NCBI RefSeq assembly: GCF_027116575.1
Contig: NZ_CP098252.1
Coordinates: forward strand, 1,736,001-1,800,000
Direction of reading: 5' to 3'
DNA from: Oxalobacter aliiformigenes
Lineage (GTDB): Bacteria; Pseudomonadota; Gammaproteobacteria; Burkholderiales; Burkholderiaceae_D
DNA: 64,000 nucleotides
Numbering within the stretch: the stretch's first letter is position 1; the number at the start of each line of letters is the position of its first letter. The position numbers and the translations under genes are program-made. Positions 59,797 through 64,000 of the stretch are shown here, piece by piece. Below the pieces are notes generated by a model. It was not told the DNA's origin. It worked only from the letters and a program-made list of their open reading frames with translations, and made no database searches.

Positions 59797-60960
59797 TTAG
59801 AGAATACTGCCCAGCCGCCTGATCCCTTCGGCAATGATTTCCGGAGTGGCATTGGTATAATTCAGACGCAAGGTATTGACGTTTCTTTTCGAAACATAGA
59901 AAGGATCGCCGGGGACAAACGCCACTTTCTGTTCCATGGCTTTGGGAAACAACTCAAGAGCCGACTGTCCCTCAGGCAACGTCGCCCAGATAAACATGCC
60001 TCCTTCCGGTCTCGTATAGGAAACCGTTTCCGGAAAGTATCTGTTCATGGCATCCAGCATGGAATCTGCCTGTGTTCTGTAAAGCTCCACGATCTTTCTG
60101 ACATGCTCCTCATACGGATTGCTCATCAGATATTCGTGGATGGCATACTGGGTGAAAATATTGGTATGAAGATCGCTTCCCTGTTTTGCCGTCACCAGAT
60201 AACGCATCAACTGCGCATTTCGGGTGATCAAAAATCCCAGCCGCATCCCCGGCGTGACGGTCTTGGAAAAAGAACCGAGCAAAATGCTGTTTTCCAGATA
60301 CCCTGCACCGATATAAGAAAGCGATTCTCCCCTGAAACGCAATTCTCCATAAGGATCGTCTTCGATAAGGGCGATATCGTATTTCGAGACCAGTTCCCGA
60401 ATCGCCTTTCTCTTTTCCATCGAATATGTCAGTCCGGTCGGATTCTGGAAATTGGGAACCGTATAAATCAGTTTGACCGGATTGTTTTTCAGGACTTCTT
60501 CCAGTTTTTCAAGGCTCAAACCGTCTTCTTCCAGTGTCACTGACAAAAAATCCGGCTCACACAATGAAAATGCCTGAATCGCCCCCAGATAACCCGGCTC
60601 TTCCATCAGGACCTTGTCCCCCTTGTTCAGAAGAACCTTGCCGATCAGCTCCAGTGCCTGCTGGGACCCGTTGGTAATCAGAATATCCTCCGGTTTGACA
60701 TCCAGACCGAATTTCTTCCGATACTTTTCAGCAATCAGCTCACGAAGCGGAAGATAGCCTTCCGTTGTGGCATATTGAAACAGTTTGCTGCCATTTTTCC
60801 GAATAGCTTCATCAATTGCGTTTTTCAACGCATCGATCGGAAACGAAACCGGATTGGGCAAACCGCCGGCAAAAGATATGATATCCGGCGCATCAAGCAC
60901 TTTCAGGATGTCACGAATGAAAGAAGAAGGCGTATTGAGAATTCTGTCTGAGTACTTCAT
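59797..60960 (-). CDS. PLP-dependent aminotransferase, LysN/2-aminoadipate type
   Basis: A fold type I aminotransferase of 387 residues from the ATG at 60960 (MKYSDRILNTPSSFIRDILKV); a longer frame adds 18 unlike residues. Features are ISFAGGLPNPVSFPIDALKN near residue 29-48, TNGSQQALELIGKVLLNKGD near 94, PNFQNPTGLTYS near 170, IEDDPYGELRF near 200, and the Schiff-base Lys in LLGSFSKTVTPGMRLGF near 230-246. The family includes 2-aminoadipate (LysN), kynurenine and valine-type enzymes, so the substrate is not certain. It has no GntR-type DNA-binding part. Confidence 0.9.
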   Translation of the reverse strand: MKYSDRILNTPSSFIRDILKVLDAPDIISFAGGLPNPVSFPIDALKNAIDEAIRKNGSKLFQYATTEGYLPLRELIAEKYRKKFGLDVKPEDILITNGSQQALELIGKVLLNKGDKVLMEEPGYLGAIQAFSLCEPDFLSVTLEEDGLSLEKLEEVLKNNPVKLIYTVPNFQNPTGLTYSMEKRKAIRELVSKYDIALIEDDPYGELRFRGESLSYIGAGYLENSILLGSFSKTVTPGMRLGFLITRNAQLMRYLVTAKQGSDLHTNIFTQYAIHEYLMSNPYEEHVRKIVELYRTQADSMLDAMNRYFPETVSYTRPEGGMFIWATLPEGQSALELFPKAMEQKVAFVPGDPFYVSKRNVNTLRLNYTNATPEIIAEGIRRLGSIL

Positions 60961-61240
60961 GGGGCGTAATGAATGAAATTGTTTTCTTAGATTATAGCTC
61001 TGTAAAACAGCCATTGAAACGTATGGACAACAGACTGGCCGTTCTCATATCGGCAAACGGGCATTTCCGTTATGACTGAAAACCGCTGACGCCATGCCGG
61101 GACAGGCTCGCTGTTCCTGCCCGGTGAATTTCCGTCAATACCCATTCAATCTCACACATGTTTCTTCTTATGCGACATTTTCCAGTCACCCTGGTTGCCT
61201 TTCACATCATGATTTTTTCGTTTCATGATTCCGGACCGGA

Positions 61241-63670
61241 TCATTCATTCCTGCTTTTCAATCCTGACGAAACACGCGTCCCGGCCACCTTCAGCGCCAG
61301 ATCCGGATTGCGGCACGCACGAGTGAAATCCAGTTTTCCCTCATAAGTGGACGACTTGACATCCAGAATTCCCATCAGACTGGAATAAAGCATGTCATGG
61401 CTGGCCGAACGGCTGGCAACCTCCCGCATACAGGCATCGTCCAGTCCCAGACGTTCCCTGTAACCGGCCGACAGCCACAGAAACATCGGAACTCTGGTCT
61501 GTTCTATCGGAGCAATCACCAAAGGAGCGCCATGCAGAAAAAGATTGTTTTCTCCAAGCGATTCACCGTGATCGCTGACATACAGCAATGCCGTATCCAG
61601 ATCATGCATTCCGGCCAGCCAGTCGATCAGACCGGATAAAACATAATCGGTATAAAGGATGGCATTGTCGTAGGCATTGACGATTTCTTCTCTCGAGCAG
61701 TTTTGCAACTTATCATCCCTGCATGCCGGCTTGAATACCTCGAAATCGCGTGGATAGCGGCGGAAATAGCCGGGACCGTGATTGCCGAGCTGATGCAGGA
61801 AAAGCACCGTCCCGCCATGTGGATTCAGAATAGCGTGCGTATCGAGACCGGCAAGAAGCGCTCCGTCAAAACAATGTCCGTTTTTGCAAAGTTTACCAGC
61901 CATATCCCGGTTAATCTTCAGCTCGGTCACCCCATCGCATACTCCCTTGCATCCGGACTGGTTATCCTGCCAGAAAACCCTGAGCCCCGCTCTTTGCAAA
62001 ACCGGCAGCAGACTTTCTTCCTCCAAAATCCGTTTCCGGTCATAATTCGCCCTTCCCACACGACTGAACATACAAGGCAGCGATACATCTGTACTGGTTC
62101 CGCAGGAAACCGTTTCCCTGAAAGCATAAACGTTTCTTTTCGACAGTCCGGGAGTGGTATTGCGTTCATAACCGGCCAGTCCCCAGTTTGCCAGCCGTGC
62201 CGTTTCTCCCACGACAACCACCGTCAGCGATCCGCGGGGCTGGCGCCAGGTCGGACCCAGTTCAGGACGATCGTCGATAACCGTACGGGCGCGCGCTTCC
62301 CCTGCCCTGGCATCGGCCAGCATGGCTTTGACAGTGGCACTGACGACATTCAAAGGCGTAATCATATGACGGACAACCGGCTCGCCACGAACCAGCGAGG
62401 CAAGTCCCTGAAAAGAAGCGAAAAGAACCATTCCTCCCAGAGAAAGACTCAGAACACTCAAACCGGCAGCCCATTGCAACCGCTTCATGAATTTTTGAGG
62501 GACAACCGGACTTTGGATGATAATGAAAAGCAAGGGCAATGCGCTGAAAAGCACTTCCACGCACATGGAAAAGTTCAGCAGTTCGCCGGCTTCCGCGATA
62601 TCGGTTGCAAAAACATTATTGATCATATTCGAATTGACCACGACCCCATAATGCAGTGAGAAATAATTCACTGTTGCAGCGGTCAGTGTCAGGACAACCA
62701 GTACAGCTTTCAGAACTTTCGGAAAAACAACCAGATTCAGGACGGTAAAAAATCCCAGTCCCAGCAACATAAATACACCGGTTGCCTGAACAAGAATGTC
62801 CAGCGTCCCCAGCCCGCGCTGGGACAGAATCTGTCCGAAAAGGGCACGATTGAAGAAAATCAGCCAGTAAACCACCGTAACCGCCACCAGCATGGCCTGA
62901 TGCCGTGGAAGCGGTAACGGTTTCGCCCCCAGAATCCTTCCCAGTGAAAGACGATACAAAACGGCACAGAGAGACCAGTCCATAACCAGTGTCGCCAGAC
63001 TTTGCGAAAGGAACTGTTCACCTCTCGCCATTTCCGTCAGGGTATATAACACGCCGGAAAACAGGACGACGGACAGAACCAGCCGTGCCAGCCGTGGATA
63101 CGTATCCCGGAAAACGAAATACAGGGCAAACAGACAGAAAACCGTTCCGGCATGGCTATCGGGAAAACATCGGCCGATTCCGGAAAGAACACCCCCATAA
63201 ACCGTCAGATCGGAGGGACCGTACCCCGGAGAAAAATACCGGCACAGACCGACAACAAAAATACAGGCCGAGACGGTACCCGCCAGATAAAGCAGATGAT
63301 TTCGCCAGACATACGACTTGCCGGCATCGCCCTGCCACAGGGAAACAGCATAAAAGACCAGTGCAATGGATACAGCCATCAAAGGAATCAGCCATCCACC
63401 CCATTCGGGAACAGCATTCAGAAAAGACAGATGATTTCCGACCCAGCGCTCCCTTCCCTGATAAAAGGCTCCGGCGACAAACTGGTCAAGATCCGGAAAT
63501 CCGGAAAAAACAATATAAGCCAGAAACCATAATGGCCCGACGATAAGTAAACTGTCGTAAAATTCGGTCGATTCGTATACTATTTTTCGCATCAGCCATC
63601 GTGAAAACGAATTGCCTGTACAGGATTTTTCCGGTATCTGATGCAAGTTGTCATTTTCTGCCACGTCCAC
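61241..63670 (-). CDS. eptA: PAP2-like domain fused to an EptA-type lipid A phosphoethanolamine transferase
   Basis: An 809-residue inner-membrane protein. Residues about 40-245 form a PAP2-like domain (CFPDSHAGT at 168-176, MARGEQFLSQ at 214-223). Residues about 250-430 are the five-helix membrane part of EptA and 480-809 the periplasmic transferase: VVVVGETARLANWGLAGYER near 483-502, CGTSTDVSLPCMFS near 523-536 with the Thr nucleophile at about 527, QLGNHGPGYFRRYP near 627-640 and SDHGESLGENNLFLHG near 699-714. The transferase side has its catalytic residues; the PAP2 side seems to lack key ones. EptA adds phosphoethanolamine to lipid A and lowers polymyxin binding. The start is GTG at 63670; the second GTG two codons on has a better-spaced GGGGAA. 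Confidence 0.9.
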   Translation of the reverse strand: MDVAENDNLHQIPEKSCTGNSFSRWLMRKIVYESTEFYDSLLIVGPLWFLAYIVFSGFPDLDQFVAGAFYQGRERWVGNHLSFLNAVPEWGGWLIPLMAVSIALVFYAVSLWQGDAGKSYVWRNHLLYLAGTVSACIFVVGLCRYFSPGYGPSDLTVYGGVLSGIGRCFPDSHAGTVFCLFALYFVFRDTYPRLARLVLSVVLFSGVLYTLTEMARGEQFLSQSLATLVMDWSLCAVLYRLSLGRILGAKPLPLPRHQAMLVAVTVVYWLIFFNRALFGQILSQRGLGTLDILVQATGVFMLLGLGFFTVLNLVVFPKVLKAVLVVLTLTAATVNYFSLHYGVVVNSNMINNVFATDIAEAGELLNFSMCVEVLFSALPLLFIIIQSPVVPQKFMKRLQWAAGLSVLSLSLGGMVLFASFQGLASLVRGEPVVRHMITPLNVVSATVKAMLADARAGEARARTVIDDRPELGPTWRQPRGSLTVVVVGETARLANWGLAGYERNTTPGLSKRNVYAFRETVSCGTSTDVSLPCMFSRVGRANYDRKRILEEESLLPVLQRAGLRVFWQDNQSGCKGVCDGVTELKINRDMAGKLCKNGHCFDGALLAGLDTHAILNPHGGTVLFLHQLGNHGPGYFRRYPRDFEVFKPACRDDKLQNCSREEIVNAYDNAILYTDYVLSGLIDWLAGMHDLDTALLYVSDHGESLGENNLFLHGAPLVIAPIEQTRVPMFLWLSAGYRERLGLDDACMREVASRSASHDMLYSSLMGILDVKSSTYEGKLDFTRACRNPDLALKVAGTRVSSGLKSRNE

Positions 63671-63802
63671 TTCCCCGAATCATCAAACGTCGATATGCGT
63701 ACTATGGGGTAACGTCGTGAAACAGCCCGTAAATGGATCGTGAAAAATGACTAACGGCTGTTAAAAACAGATCAACAAACAGATACCCCACGGGGACGCA
63801 AT

Positions 63803-64000
63803 ATGGCAAAAATTCTCATCATCGAAGACAATCAGGACATTCGCTACAATCTGGTGGACTTTCTGGAAGCGAAAGGACACCAGACCGACAATACGGACGA
63901 TGGCCTGAAAGCTCTGGCGCTTCTTACACTGCAACAGTTCGATATCATCATTCTCGACATCATGCTCCCTGGCATGGATGGCATCGGCCTGTGCAAGGAA
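63803..64000 (+). CDS. Response regulator, N-terminal part (runs off the window)
   Basis: The first 66 residues of a receiver domain: MAKILIIEDNQDIRYNLVDF with the acidic pair, then FDIIILDIMLPGMDG with the phospho-acceptor Asp near residue 52. GGGGA precedes the ATG. It is probably an OmpR-type regulator, but the output domain is beyond the window. It is divergent from the PAP2-EptA gene, with 132 nt between start codons, so control of that gene is plausible but not shown. Confidence 0.88.
   Translation, partial: MAKILIIEDNQDIRYNLVDFLEAKGHQTDNTDDGLKALALLTLQQFDIIILDIMLPGMDGIGLCKE

Noticed and set aside
1..64000. CRISPR array, insertion sequences or intact prophage
   Set aside because: No regularly spaced repeats, transposase genes or phage structural genes were seen in the window.

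Overview
This window looks like chromosome from a betaproteobacterium of the order Burkholderiales, probably Oxalobacteraceae. The evidence is gene order: the divergent yhbY / rlmE-ftsH-folP-glmM block next to carA-carB-greA, the yciV-like / yciO / M50 protease / trpS cluster, alaS-tusA, pgk-fbaA-purE-purC-sua5, and an OmpR/EnvZ (RisA/RisS-type) pair. The fairly AT-rich composition for this order would fit Oxalobacter, but genus assignment is inference. Most genes are on the minus strand.

Layout. 1-5.9 kb is an accessory-like end: a decayed short-chain dehydrogenase, a DsbC-like protein lacking its export signal and dimerisation domain, an APC amino acid permease, a membrane-anchored methyltransferase, two orphan reading frames and a shattered tyrosine integrase lying against tRNA-Arg(TCT). 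tRNA-Pro(TGG) follows. 6.2-18.2 kb is housekeeping: glmM, folP, ftsH, rlmE, yhbY, greA, carB, carA, trpS. 18.2-24.2 kb holds an M50 protease, yciO, htpX, a PHP phosphatase, an alpha/beta hydrolase, a gamma-carbonic anhydrase-like protein and Hsp33. 24.2-29.3 kb holds a large DUF349 protein, a small His/Cys/Met-rich protein, an unknown protein and a methyltransferase. 29.3-41.3 kb holds a B12-dependent class II ribonucleotide reductase, etfA, etfB, tusA, alaS (with an apparent 3' frameshift) and purL. 41.4-47.8 kb holds envZ/ompR, a small secreted protein, ribosomal protein L31 type B, and an overlapping membrane glycosyltransferase / MATE transporter pair. 48.1-53.7 kb holds thpR, tcdA, cfa, msrA, a universal stress protein and its decayed copy. 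53.8-64 kb holds sua5, purC, purE, fbaA, pgk, ilvE, a LysN-type aminotransferase, a PAP2-EptA fusion and the start of a response regulator.

The genes serve mainly nucleotide synthesis (carAB, purL, purC, purE, nrdJ), translation and tRNA modification (alaS, trpS, sua5, tcdA, rlmE, yhbY, L31), protein quality control (ftsH, htpX, hslO, M50 protease, msrA) and envelope maintenance (glmM, cfa, ArnT-like transferase, EptA fusion, OmpR/EnvZ). I found no CRISPR array, intact phage, insertion sequence or clear new defence system. The most unusual items are the PAP2-EptA fusion whose PAP2 part seems to lack catalytic residues, the out-of-frame end of alaS, an intrinsic terminator about 10 nt before the folP start codon, and several genes in decay.
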